Of a stretch of DNA of 64,000 nt, positions 32,454-41,700 are shown one piece after another. Position 1 is the stretch's first letter, and each line of letters opens with the position of its first letter. Location of the stretch: contig NZ_CP031115.1 of NCBI RefSeq assembly GCF_003568865.1, positions 2,108,001-2,172,000 of the forward strand, written 5' to 3'. The position numbers and the translations under genes are program-made. The notes under the pieces were generated by a model, which did no database searches, was not told the DNA's origin, and was given only the letters and a program-made list of their open reading frames with translations. This DNA is from Rubrobacter indicoceani. Its GTDB lineage: Bacteria > Actinomycetota > Rubrobacteria > Rubrobacterales > Rubrobacteraceae.

Positions 32454-35386
32454 GCCGACTCCCGCTTATCGTTCGCCGCGTCTCCGTCCGGTGTCCGTTT
32501 CTCCGGCACCGCTGCTGCAACCGCAAGGCGCGAGGCGAGGTACTCGGCGGGATGGAGGGCACGGGCTTCGGTGCCGTCTTTGATCTGCTCCCGGCAGCTT
32601 GTCCCCGCCGCGACCACGACGCGTCCGTTTGCGTCCCGGACCGCCGGAAACAGCCGCCTCTCCCCCATCTTCATGGAGACTTCGTAGTGCGAGCTCTCGT
32701 AGCCGAACAGCCCGGCCATCCCGCAGCAGCCCGAGTCAACCGTCGAAACATCCGCCCCGCCGAGCGCGAGCATCCTTTCCACCGGCCCCGTCCCGACAAG
32801 CGATTTCTGGTGGCAGTGCCCGTGCAGAAGGACTTCCCCGCCGTCCTTCACGGAAAGCTCCGCGCCGTCGTCGACAAGCTCCAGCACCGCCTCCTCGAAC
32901 AGCCGCGTCAGTCCGGAGAGCTTCTCGACGCGCTCGTCCTCGGGCAATAATTTCTGGTAGTCCTCACGCATCGTCAGGATGCACGACGGCTCGAGCCCGA
33001 CAAGCGGAACCCCGGCTTCGATAAACGGCGTGAGCAGGTCGAGGTTCTTCCTTGCGTTCTCCCGCGCTTCCTCCACAAGTCCCTCCGAGAGCATCGGTCT
33101 TCCGCAACACACCACTTCCGGCAGGCTCACCCTTGCCCCGGCGGCGGCCAGAACGCGCACGGCTCCCTCCCCGATTTCGGGCCGCTGATACTCGTTCCAC
33201 GTGTCGTTGAAGAGGGCGACTTCTCTGCCGGCGCCCTGCGGCAGCTCCGGGAACCGCTCGGAGAAGACCCGCTCCGTTACCTGCGGCAGCGTCCGGCGGC
33301 GGTCTATCCCGACAAGCGACGCCCCGAGCTTTGCAAGGAAACTCCCCGTAACCGCGTTGAACAGCTTCGGGTACTTCGAGGCGAGCTTCAGGGTGGTTCG
33401 TATGTGCCCAGCGCCGCGCTGCTTGAGCGAGAACCCCTTGCGCTTCCCGGTCTGGTAGAGGACTTCGGTCTTCATCGCGGCCACGTCCACCTGCGAGGGG
33501 CATTCCGTTTTGCAGGCCTTGCACCCGACGCAGAGGTCGAAGGTCTCGCGCATCCGCTCTCCGGTGAGTTCCTCCTTCGGGAGCGTTCCCTCGATCACGG
33601 CGCGGAGCATGTTCGCCCGGGCGCGCGTCGTGTCCTGCTCGTCGAGCGTCGCCATGTACGATGGACACATCGTCCCGCCGTCTTTCTTGCGGCAGAAGCC
33701 GGAGCCGTTGCAGAGCTCGACCGCCTTTGCAAAGCCGCCCTGCGAGCGGAAGTCCATCCCGGTTGTGATGGGCAGCCGCCTCCGCTCAGGCCCGATGCGG
33801 AGCTGCGTATCCATCGGCTTCGGACCGACGATGACATCCGGGTTCAGGAGACGCTCCGGATCGAAAAGGTTCTTCACCTCCTCGAAAGCCCGCAGCACCT
33901 CCGCCCCGTACATCTTCTCGAGGAACTCCGAGCGGGAGAGGCCGTCGCCGTGTTCCCCGGAGATGCTCCCGCCAAGCTCCGCGACGAGGTCCGCGACGCT
34001 CTCGGCGATGCGCCGCATCCTCTTGACACCCTCCGGGTCCGAGGTGTCGAGGGCGGGCCGGACGTGCAGCGTCCCGACCGAGGCGTGGCCGTAGAAGCAG
34101 GCCCAGGTGTCGTTTGCGGCGACTATCTCCTCGAAACGGGTAACGAACTCTTCGAGCCTGTCCGGCGGCACGGCGGCGTCCTCGACAAAGGCGACCGGTT
34201 TCGCGTCGTCGGGGGTTCCGAGAAGGATGGGGAGCGTGGACTTCCTCAGCTTCACCGTCTGGGTCTGCTCGGCCGGGGAGAGACGTACCGAGCTCGTCGC
34301 CTTTATCTCAGCCGAGATCTCACCCAGCCGCCCGAACCTCTCCTCTACCTCATCCTCCGTCCCGCTCCACTCGCAGAGCAGGACGGCCTTCGGCTCGCCG
34401 CGCACGAACTCCGTGTAGGGGCTGTAGGTCGCGTTCTTCCGGGCGATGTTTATGGCAACGTCGTCGAGAAGCTCGACCGCCGACGGCTCCATCTCAAGGA
34501 GCTGCACCGTCGCCCGGGCCGAAGCGGCAAGCGAATCGAACTCGAAAGAAGCCATCGAGCGTTTCTCGGGGAGTTCCTTCAGGATAAGTTCCGCGCGGGT
34601 TACAACGGCGAGGGTTCCCTCGGAGCCGCAGAGGATGCGCGTCAGGTCGAGTTCGTCCGGGTCCACAAGTGCGTCTATGCCGTAACCCGAGACGCGGCGT
34701 ATGAGGCGCGGAAAACGGCGTTTTATCTCGGTCGAGTAGCGGCTCCCGATGTCGAGCGCGCCCCGCAGGAGCCGTGCCTCCGTGCCCTCACCCTTTGACT
34801 TGCGCTCGGCATCCCGACGCGGCATCGAGTAGAACTCGACGACCTCGCCGTCCGGCATCACGCAGCGCAGGGAGAGGATCTGATCGGCGGTCGTCCCATA
34901 TACGACGGAGCGCATCCCGGCGGAGTTGTTGCCGATCATGCCCCCGAGGGTCGCTACGTCGCTTGTCGAGGTATCCGCCCCGAAAAAGACGCCGTGCGGC
35001 TCTACAAGAGCGTTCAGCTCGCCCTGTACCATCCCCGGCCCGACAACGACGCGCCGCTTCTCGAGGTCGAGTTCGTGAACCTCGTTCATCAGGGACGTGT
35101 CGAGGGCAAGCCCCGGCCCGGTCGCCTGCCCGGCGAGCGAGGTTCCCGTTCCGCGCGGCGTTACCGACAGCCCCAGTTCCGAGGCGACGAACACCGCCTG
35201 GCGCACGTCCTCCTCGGACTTCGCCACAACGACGGCCACGGGGCTTCGCTTGTAGATCGAGGCATCGGTCGCCCACATCGCCCGCGAGGCGGCGTCGGTG
35301 CGAAGGTCGCCGTCGAGTCTCCCGGCCAGACGTTCCTCGAGTTGCCTCTGGACGGACCCTTCGGCCTTTGTGCGTGCAACGCTCAA
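32450..35386 (-). CDS. GlcD-GlcF fusion: FAD-linked 2-hydroxyacid dehydrogenase with Fe-S and CCG domains
   Basis: 978 residues from a TTG start. Order: PCMH-type FAD domain (about 45-220, GTGTSLAGQATGPG and GGMIGNNSAGMRS), FAD-oxidase C-terminal domain (about 235-500, SGEHGDGLSRSEF), a ferredoxin-like part (NGSGFCRKKDGGTMCPSYMA and DLCVGCKACKTECPSQVD), then two CCG heterodisulfide-reductase-type domains (VCCGRPMLSEG, GCCGMAGLFGYE). The fusion oxidises D-lactate, D-2-hydroxyglutarate or a similar acid and passes electrons via Fe-S centres to quinone or another carrier. Substrate not fixed by sequence. Confidence 0.92.
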   Translation of the reverse strand: MSVARTKAEGSVQRQLEERLAGRLDGDLRTDAASRAMWATDASIYKRSPVAVVVAKSEEDVRQAVFVASELGLSVTPRGTGTSLAGQATGPGLALDTSLMNEVHELDLEKRRVVVGPGMVQGELNALVEPHGVFFGADTSTSDVATLGGMIGNNSAGMRSVVYGTTADQILSLRCVMPDGEVVEFYSMPRRDAERKSKGEGTEARLLRGALDIGSRYSTEIKRRFPRLIRRVSGYGIDALVDPDELDLTRILCGSEGTLAVVTRAELILKELPEKRSMASFEFDSLAASARATVQLLEMEPSAVELLDDVAINIARKNATYSPYTEFVRGEPKAVLLCEWSGTEDEVEERFGRLGEISAEIKATSSVRLSPAEQTQTVKLRKSTLPILLGTPDDAKPVAFVEDAAVPPDRLEEFVTRFEEIVAANDTWACFYGHASVGTLHVRPALDTSDPEGVKRMRRIAESVADLVAELGGSISGEHGDGLSRSEFLEKMYGAEVLRAFEEVKNLFDPERLLNPDVIVGPKPMDTQLRIGPERRRLPITTGMDFRSQGGFAKAVELCNGSGFCRKKDGGTMCPSYMATLDEQDTTRARANMLRAVIEGTLPKEELTGERMRETFDLCVGCKACKTECPSQVDVAAMKTEVLYQTGKRKGFSLKQRGAGHIRTTLKLASKYPKLFNAVTGSFLAKLGASLVGIDRRRTLPQVTERVFSERFPELPQGAGREVALFNDTWNEYQRPEIGEGAVRVLAAAGARVSLPEVVCCGRPMLSEGLVEEARENARKNLDLLTPFIEAGVPLVGLEPSCILTMREDYQKLLPEDERVEKLSGLTRLFEEAVLELVDDGAELSVKDGGEVLLHGHCHQKSLVGTGPVERMLALGGADVSTVDSGCCGMAGLFGYESSHYEVSMKMGERRLFPAVRDANGRVVVAAGTSCREQIKDGTEARALHPAEYLASRLAVAAAVPEKRTPDGDAANDKRESA

Positions 35387-35562
35387 AAGCCACGCCCCCG
35401 CCGGACGTACGTCCCGTAAACCGCGAAACTTCGCGCTCCCAACGTCAAGATCACACCCCCGCTGCCGGATACGACTCGCCCGTACACCGGACGAACCCCT
35501 GTAAAAACACGATTTTATCCGGTTTCGGCGGAACGTTTCGTGTCGCGGGCTACGCGGCGCTG

Positions 35563-37125
35563 CTAGGCGGTCGCGAACCGCCCGACGGTGCGGCTGGTCG
35601 GCACGTCACCGAGGTGCTCCGAGAAGATCCGGAAGTAAGCCGCCTCCTCCCGCGTCCGGAGCGGCGGCTCGGCGGCGTCTTTCATCCCCTTGAATTCCTC
35701 TTCGGTTACGCTCTTTTCCATCCGCTCCTTCAGGACGCTCGACGCGCCGGAGCCGTCCCCGAACTGCGACTTCACGCGCCACAGAAGCTCGTCCGGGAGC
35801 CAGCCGTCGAAGGCAAGCCGCAGGAGGCGTTTCTCCATCTGCCCCTCGCCGGCCAGCTTCCAGCCCGCCGGGAGCGCGAGGCCGAGTTCGATCATCTCAA
35901 GCTCCAGAAACGGGACCCGCGCCTCGAGCCCGTGCGCCATCGTAACCCGGTCGCACCGCTGCAGGTTCAGGTTGTGAAGCCCCTCGATAGTTCGGACAAG
36001 CTCGGTGTGCAGGTCTTCTTCGGTCGTGAAGTCGCGCAGGTACTCGTAGCCGGCGAAGATCTCGTCGGCCCCCTCGCCCGTCAGAACGACCTTGACGTGC
36101 TTTGCGGTGAACTTCGCAAGGATAAAGTTCGGCACCGCGCTCCGCACGAGCGACGGGTCAAAGGACTCTATCGCCCGCACAACGTCCGGGACGGCGTCTA
36201 TCGCATCCTCGGCGGTGTAGATGCTCTCGTGGTGATCAGTCCCGATAAACTCCGCAGCCTGCCGCGCCGCGACGAGGTCGGGCGAACCCTCCAGCCCCAC
36301 CGCGAAGGTCTGAAGCTTCTCGCCGGGACGGTTTTCTTCATACCACTTCTGAGCGATGGCCGCGATGAGCGTCGAGTCCAGCCCGCCCGAGAGAAACACC
36401 CCGACCGGAACGTCGCCCATCATCTGACCGTTGACCGTCTGGATCAGCTTCGTCCGGACAAGCTCGAGCATGTCGTCCGGTATATCCGCGCCCGGCTCGC
36501 TCGGCCCGTCGAACTTGTGCAGCCGTTTGGGGTCTCGCGGAACCGCGAAGTCGAAACGGGTGAGCTTTCCTTCGGGGGTTTCGTCGGGCGTCCAGTAGTG
36601 TCCCGGCGGAAAGACCTCGACATGCGGCTGCCAGTCCTCGTCGAAGGCGTGTATCTCCGAGGCGAACCGGACCTCGTCGCCGCGACGCGCCCAGTAGAGC
36701 GGCTTGATGCCGACCGGGTCGCGAGCCGCCAGAAAGAACCCGTCCTCGCCCGAGATCACAAACGCGAACATCCCCCGAAGCTCCGCGACGGCCTCGATGC
36801 CGCGCCGCGCTATAACGTGCAGGGCGACCTCGTTGTCCGAGTCGGTCCTGAACTCGGCGCCCGGCAGCGTCTCGCGCAGGGCTTCGTGGTTGTAGACCTC
36901 GCCGTTTCCGACCAGGTAGAGCGTCCCGCGCTCGGTTTCGGTAAAGAGCGGCTGACGCCCGTTCGCCACGTCCACGATCGAAAGCCGCCGGTGCCCGAGC
37001 CAGTTCCCCGACACCTCGACCTGCCCGTCCTCGTCGGGACCCCGGTGGGTGATCCTCTCGAGCATCCTCTCCGCTTCGTCGAGGTCTGAGTTCTTCGCGC
37101 CATAGATAGCGGCGATTCCACACAT
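35563..37125 (-). CDS. asnB: Asparagine synthase (glutamine-hydrolysing)
   Basis: 520 residues from ATG 37125, chosen so that Cys2 becomes the N-terminal nucleophile (MCGIAAIYG). The class II glutaminase half shows HRGPDEDGQ and GHRRLSIVD, with GNGEVYNH. The synthetase half has the PP-loop SGGLDSTLIAA and the LTGEGADEIFAGYEYL motif. It makes asparagine, or amidates a related acid, from aspartate, ATP and glutamine. Monocistronic. Confidence 0.93.
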   Translation of the reverse strand: MCGIAAIYGAKNSDLDEAERMLERITHRGPDEDGQVEVSGNWLGHRRLSIVDVANGRQPLFTETERGTLYLVGNGEVYNHEALRETLPGAEFRTDSDNEVALHVIARRGIEAVAELRGMFAFVISGEDGFFLAARDPVGIKPLYWARRGDEVRFASEIHAFDEDWQPHVEVFPPGHYWTPDETPEGKLTRFDFAVPRDPKRLHKFDGPSEPGADIPDDMLELVRTKLIQTVNGQMMGDVPVGVFLSGGLDSTLIAAIAQKWYEENRPGEKLQTFAVGLEGSPDLVAARQAAEFIGTDHHESIYTAEDAIDAVPDVVRAIESFDPSLVRSAVPNFILAKFTAKHVKVVLTGEGADEIFAGYEYLRDFTTEEDLHTELVRTIEGLHNLNLQRCDRVTMAHGLEARVPFLELEMIELGLALPAGWKLAGEGQMEKRLLRLAFDGWLPDELLWRVKSQFGDGSGASSVLKERMEKSVTEEEFKGMKDAAEPPLRTREEAAYFRIFSEHLGDVPTSRTVGRFATA

Positions 37126-37490
37126 TTTCCAGCTACTCCTCACGGTCGCCCGGCAAGCTACTGCTTTTTTGAAACGCTCTAGAGGATGATAACAGCAACC
37201 CGTTCCCGCACCCCGCCAGACGCCGTTCGAAACCGGGTTCGACCCCATCCGACAAGAACTCATCCCGGCGTACAACCGGCGCCGCCGGTCGGCGGGAAAA
37301 TCTCTCCTGCGGGCCCATGCGCAATGCTTTCGGAGAGGGTATATTTCAGACATGACCCCGCGAGGCATCCGGCCTCGTCGCCGACTCCGTCTTTCGGAGC
37401 CGGGATCACCGGGGCGTTCATGGACAGATAACGTAAAAGCGAATACGGGGGTCGCCCGGCAGGCGCGACCCGAACGAGAGGAGGGTCGAA
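37126..37490. other. 365-bp divergent intergenic region
   Basis: It separates asnB (minus) from the nitrilase (plus) and must hold both promoters. A TATATT -10-like hexamer lies near 37340 on the plus strand and a TATCAT-like one near 37185 on the minus strand, neither with a good -35. No small ORF or RNA gene is convincing. Confidence 0.4.
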
Positions 37491-38414
37491 ATGCGCGTAA
37501 TCTCTGGTGGTGCCGGAAATAGTACCGATCTCCCGTCGAACGGCATATCGTTCGGCATGACCCTGCTCGAAAGCGATGTTCCCGGGCCGGTAGACATTGC
37601 CCGCAGGACCCCCTCCGGGGTTGTAGCTTCGCTGAACCTCTCGCCCGTCCCCGGCGACGTGGAGGCGAACCTCTCGCTCGCCGAGGGTGCCATCCGCAGC
37701 GCGAAGCTCCAGAACCCCGAGCTCGGCTGGGTTGTCCTGCCCGAGCTCTTCACCTGTGCCTACACCGACCTCGGCGGGGCGCACGAATACGCGGAGGACG
37801 CCTCGGCGGGGATGAGCGTCTGGCGGTTCTCCTCGCTCGCCCACGAGCTCGACCTGCACATCGCTTACGGTTTCCCCGAAAGGCTCCCGGACGGGAGCGT
37901 CGCCAATAGCGCGAACCTTGTCGGCCCCGACGCGCCGGGACCGCTTCTGACGTACCGGAAGATCAACCTCGTCGAGACAACCCCCGAGCACCTGACCTTC
38001 ACCCCCGGCTTCGACGTTCCGGTGGTGGAGTCGGGCGGTCTGCGGGTCGCGATAGTCGTCTGCTGGGATCTCGGCCACCCCGAAACCGTGCGCGAGGCCG
38101 TCGCGAAGGGGGCGAACCTGATCCTCTCCCCCGCTGCCTGGCGCGAACCCTGGGGCCTGCAGTACGAACTCTCCTCCGCCGCCCGCGCCCTCGATAACGG
38201 AGTCTATCTCGCAACCGCAAACCAGCTCGGCCCCTACCCCGAAGCCGACTTTGCAACCCCCGGCGGCGTCTTCGCCCCGAATGGTGTGCGCCTCTCCGAC
38301 GGCGATACGCTCGGCTTCGGGCGGGTGGATCCGGACTTCGCCGATGCCTGGCGCATCAGCTACGGCGACGCCCGCGTGGCGATCGTGGCCTACGAAGGCG
38401 AGGAGTGCGGCTAG
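37491..38414 (+). CDS. Carbon-nitrogen hydrolase (nitrilase superfamily)
   Basis: 307 residues with GAGGAGGG just upstream of the ATG. The Glu-Lys-Cys triad is visible: Glu in WVVLPELFTCAY, Lys in TYRKINLVETTPEH, Cys in VVCWDLGHPETVREAV. The first 40 residues are extra compared with typical members, and an internal ATG (37558) could be the real start. It hydrolyses an amide or carbamoyl bond; the relatives act as amidases and N-carbamoyl hydrolases. Substrate unknown. Confidence 0.87.
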   Translation: MRVISGGAGNSTDLPSNGISFGMTLLESDVPGPVDIARRTPSGVVASLNLSPVPGDVEANLSLAEGAIRSAKLQNPELGWVVLPELFTCAYTDLGGAHEYAEDASAGMSVWRFSSLAHELDLHIAYGFPERLPDGSVANSANLVGPDAPGPLLTYRKINLVETTPEHLTFTPGFDVPVVESGGLRVAIVVCWDLGHPETVREAVAKGANLILSPAAWREPWGLQYELSSAARALDNGVYLATANQLGPYPEADFATPGGVFAPNGVRLSDGDTLGFGRVDPDFADAWRISYGDARVAIVAYEGEECG

Positions 38415-38984
38415 GCCAGCGGAAGAAGTAGCCCGGACCGCGGTAGGCTCTCGGGAGCATCGGCCACGGTGCTTGGGTTCCCCGGAAACCACAAACTCGT
38501 CGGGGCCGTAGCGACCTGATCTCCGGCCTGCAGGACGGACGGGACGGAAGCTGGGGGCATAGCTGGCTTTCAAGAGATGCCGACCACAACACCTTCTGAC
38601 ATCTACGCGGGATAGACGCACCTCTTTAAATCGCGAAGAACTCGAAAGGGGCAAATCCGCCTGCCCTGAGCTGCTGCGCGGGCAACCTGGAGCAACCGGT
38701 GTTTCTATAAAGAAGCTCCGAGCAAGAGCATTGCTTCTCCCGGGGAGAGTTGGCCGTTCCCGGAGGTCCGGGTATATTGTGTTTGTCGACGTCCAGGATG
38801 AAAGCAGGCGAGCGGACGACAGGCGCAAATCCCTGTTGCGCCGCCTCTCCGACGCGCCGCTTTACGCTGGAACGCCCCCTACCCGCGGGCTGCCGGGCTT
38901 CACAAAGCCGGTACGTAGCGCGCTCATGAGACCGTCCTGATACGCGGCTCGTGGCGCCATACACGGACTAAATGGAGTTGGAAT
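38415..38984. other. 570-bp intergenic region with one good promoter
   Basis: No ORF here has family character on either strand. The notable item is the TTGGCC-N17-TATATT promoter at 38750-38778, about 200 bp upstream of the hydrolase. The rest may be a long leader or decayed sequence. Confidence 0.45.
38750..38778 (+). promoter_or_regulatory. Promoter with a long leader before the membrane-anchored hydrolase
   Basis: TTGGCC (38750-38755), a 17-bp spacer and TATATT (38773-38778) form a good vegetative promoter. Transcription would start near 38785, leaving a leader of about 200 nt before the GTG at 38985. Confidence 0.55.
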
Positions 38985-40199
38985 GTGACCCGGACAGCGC
39001 AGACAGATCCCGGCGAACGAGCCGCTCGCGCGCGTCGCTTCGGATGTGTCGTCCTGATCCTCTTCGCCGTCCTCGTCGCAGGCGCGGCGACGACCAGTCT
39101 CATCCCCTGGTCCCGGCTGGACGCGCAGGTTCGCGCGGTCGTGGTGCTCGTTTCGGTTATCCGGCCCCCTGTCGCCACACCGATAGTAGAGGGGGTTACC
39201 GGTGAGCCGCAGGTCGAGGAGACCTCGGTGGCGGGCAACCCCGCCTCCGTGTTCCACCCTGCCGGAGACGGGCCTCACCCGGCGGTCGTATTCGGTAACG
39301 GTATGATCCCTCAGGGCAGGGAATACCAGGCAGTCAGGGAATTTGCGGCGGGCCTGGCCCGAGCCGGGTATCTCGTGGTGGTGCCCGACCTTCCGGGGCT
39401 TATGGACGACACTATCACCGTGCGTACCGTTGCAGAAGCGACCGAGGTAGCGCGCGAGGTTTCGGAGAGAAAAGACGTCCGGGGTGGCAGCGTCGGTTTC
39501 GTAGGGGTCTCGACCGGAGCGACCCTGGCGCTTCTGGCCGCCGAGGACCCGAGCCTGAAGCAGAAGATCTCGGCGGTCGTGGGGGTAGCTCCCTACACCG
39601 ATATAAGGACGATACTCGCCCTTGCAACGACCGCTCATTACGAACTCGATGGCAGGATGGTTCCCTACAGATCCGAGCCCCTGCTCTCCTACGCGGTAGC
39701 GAGGTCCACGATATCCGCTTTAGACCCCGGCGAGGGACGCGAGGCCCTCCTCTCGGAGATGGACGCCGTGAATCGCGATGACCCCGCCCCGCTTACAGCC
39801 CTCCGCAACTACCCGACGGAGGACCTCGGGCCTGAAGCTCGAAGTGTTGTTTCGCTGCTCGCCAACCAGGACCCGGAACGCTTCGGCGAACTCTACGCAG
39901 ACCTTCCGAGTTCCGTAAAAGCCGATATGGAGAAGCTGTCGCCGATAGACGGAGCCGGACAGCTTGAAGCACCCGTCGAGCTTGTCTCAGGCTCCCGGGA
40001 CAGGTACTTTCCCGTCTCCGAGTCCTACCAGCTCAGGCAAGTAGTACCCGAGCGCGTCGTTACCGTCACCGAGGTCCTCGACCACTCGGAGTTGAGCATC
40101 TCCCTTGCAACCCTACCCGACCTCCTTGAACTCAACGCCTTCGCCGGACGCGCCATGGAGAACTTGCGCTCGGAGTCGCAACCCACCAGCCCTCCCTGA
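38985..40199 (+). CDS. Membrane-anchored alpha/beta hydrolase
   Basis: 404 residues from GTG 38985 (TGGAG upstream). One N-terminal transmembrane helix (about 19-38) is followed by a hydrophobic stretch, then a hydrolase domain. Nucleophile elbow GFVGVSTGATLAL (Ser), acid candidate in LVSGSRDRYFPVSES and His in VLDHSELS complete a plausible triad; the architecture resembles dienelactone-hydrolase-like enzymes. Anchoring suggests action at the outer membrane face. Substrate unknown. Confidence 0.85.
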   Translation: MTRTAQTDPGERAARARRFGCVVLILFAVLVAGAATTSLIPWSRLDAQVRAVVVLVSVIRPPVATPIVEGVTGEPQVEETSVAGNPASVFHPAGDGPHPAVVFGNGMIPQGREYQAVREFAAGLARAGYLVVVPDLPGLMDDTITVRTVAEATEVAREVSERKDVRGGSVGFVGVSTGATLALLAAEDPSLKQKISAVVGVAPYTDIRTILALATTAHYELDGRMVPYRSEPLLSYAVARSTISALDPGEGREALLSEMDAVNRDDPAPLTALRNYPTEDLGPEARSVVSLLANQDPERFGELYADLPSSVKADMEKLSPIDGAGQLEAPVELVSGSRDRYFPVSESYQLRQVVPERVVTVTEVLDHSELSISLATLPDLLELNAFAGRAMENLRSESQPTSPP

Positions 40200-40500
40200 C
40201 CCGGCAAGAGAGTTCTTGATGCGATCCCTCACAAGATACGCGTGGCTTCTGCTCCGAACACGGGTTCCGTCTACCCGGATAGTCACCATGAAACCTGCTC
40301 TAATTGGCGTCTTCCCGCTTCTCTGGGCCCCTCGGAGCGCTGACAGCGGCGCTTGCAAGGGCTGATCGCCGCGCCTTCGAGCGTTGCCGTAGACAGCGAC
40401 ACGGCTGTCGCATCCACCGGCTATCCGGCGCCGGGCGCGACCGGAGATGCCGCTGGAAGCAGAGGGCCTGGCGCCCAGCGAAACGAGGTCTTCCCGAATA
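40200..40500. other. 301-bp convergent gap, nothing supported
   Basis: Between the hydrolase (plus) and the Fe-alcohol dehydrogenase (minus). Small plus-strand frames exist but have no family character and no good Shine-Dalgarno. I see no clear terminator hairpin. Confidence 0.4.
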
Positions 40501-41700
40501 CTAGGCCCGTCGCAAGGGAGGCTCACCGGACCCTTGCGGTTCGACCTTGACGAGCGTTGCGCACAGCAGGTTGCGAACCTCACCCTCAGACGGAGGCCTT
40601 GGGGTATTGGAGATCACGGGGTCTTCCAGCGTATCCCGGATCAACCGCTCCACCTCGTCCCCGCCGACGGTGTAGCGCGGCAGCTCTCCGGCGACGCGAC
40701 GCACGAGCTCCCCGACGAGCCTCACGGCTTCCTCCGGTTCCCCGTCGCCCCCGAGGACGGTCGAAACCAGCGCGAGCTTCGGCCCGCTCACCTTCCGGTT
40801 GAACTCCATAACGGCCGGCAAGACCGAGGCGAGGGCCTCGCCGTGCGGCGCGTGAAGCCTCGCCCCCACGGGGTGCGCGAGGGCGTGTCCGAGGCCGAGC
40901 CCCGTGCCGCTCGCAAAAGACAGCCCGGCGAGGTGCGCCGCAAGGAGCATCTGCGAGCGAGCCTCGATGTCGGTGCCGTCCGCGACCGCTCCGGGGAGCC
41001 ACTCGTTTATCATCCGCGTCGCCTGAAGCCCGAGCCCGTCGGCGTAGGGGTTGCCGTTTTTCGACATCATCGCCTCCAGCGCGTGCGAGAGGGCGTCTAT
41101 CCCGGTCGCGGCGGTAGGCCCCGGCGGGAGCCCGACCGTCATCTCCGGATCGAGGATGCTCGCGCGGGGCTTGACGCTGTCATGTCCAACGTAGAACTTC
41201 CGTCCGGACTCGACCGAAGTGATGACCCCGAAGGCGTTTGTCTCGCTCCCCGTGCCCGCCGTTGTCGGGACGGCGACGACCGGCAGACCGTCCCGCTCCG
41301 GCGCGGGTCCGAGGCCCATCTCCTCCGCCCGCCCGCCGTTTGTCGCGTGCAGGGCGATGCCTTTTGCAGCATCCATCGCGGACCCGCCCCCGACCGCCAC
41401 CACGACGGTGCTCTCTATAGCGGACCCGGCGAGCCTCGCGCTCCCGGACTCGATGTTTTCGGTCGACGGGTTCGGCTCCACGCCGTCGAAGACCTCCACG
41501 GCGAGGCCGGATTTCCTGAGCGATGCAACGACGGGTTCGTGCACCCCGGCACGGACGATCCCCGCATCGGTAACGACGAACGCCCGTTTCGCACTCATCG
41601 AGCTTACGACCTCCCCGGTGCGCTCTGCGACGCCCGGGCCGAAGGTGGCGTTCATAGAAAGTCCAAGGGTCAGGTTCCGATCCGAGAGTCGCGGCATCAT
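40501..41700 (-). CDS. Iron-containing alcohol dehydrogenase (group III)
   Basis: 399 residues. NAD-binding GGGS in VAVGGGSAMDAAK and the TTAGTGSE loop are present. Metal ligands fit Asp in ATGIDALSHALEA and His residues in LGHALAHPVGARLHAPHG. It oxidises an alcohol with NAD. The start ATG overlaps the stop of the aldehyde dehydrogenase (ATGA), so an alcohol-aldehyde-acid path is probable. With the betaine importer downstream, a GbsB-like choline dehydrogenase is an attractive guess, not shown by sequence. Confidence 0.9.
   Translation of the reverse strand: MMPRLSDRNLTLGLSMNATFGPGVAERTGEVVSSMSAKRAFVVTDAGIVRAGVHEPVVASLRKSGLAVEVFDGVEPNPSTENIESGSARLAGSAIESTVVVAVGGGSAMDAAKGIALHATNGGRAEEMGLGPAPERDGLPVVAVPTTAGTGSETNAFGVITSVESGRKFYVGHDSVKPRASILDPEMTVGLPPGPTAATGIDALSHALEAMMSKNGNPYADGLGLQATRMINEWLPGAVADGTDIEARSQMLLAAHLAGLSFASGTGLGLGHALAHPVGARLHAPHGEALASVLPAVMEFNRKVSGPKLALVSTVLGGDGEPEEAVRLVGELVRRVAGELPRYTVGGDEVERLIRDTLEDPVISNTPRPPSEGEVRNLLCATLVKVEPQGSGEPPLRRA

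Noticed and set aside
38626-38964. A 112-codon minus-strand frame in the gap before the hydrolase
   Set aside because: No recognisable domain, no clear Shine-Dalgarno, and it crosses a good plus-strand promoter. A decayed gene cannot be excluded.
40239-40365. Short plus-strand frame starting with a hydrophobic stretch after the hydrolase
   Set aside because: Too short, no ribosome-binding site and no similarity I recognise.
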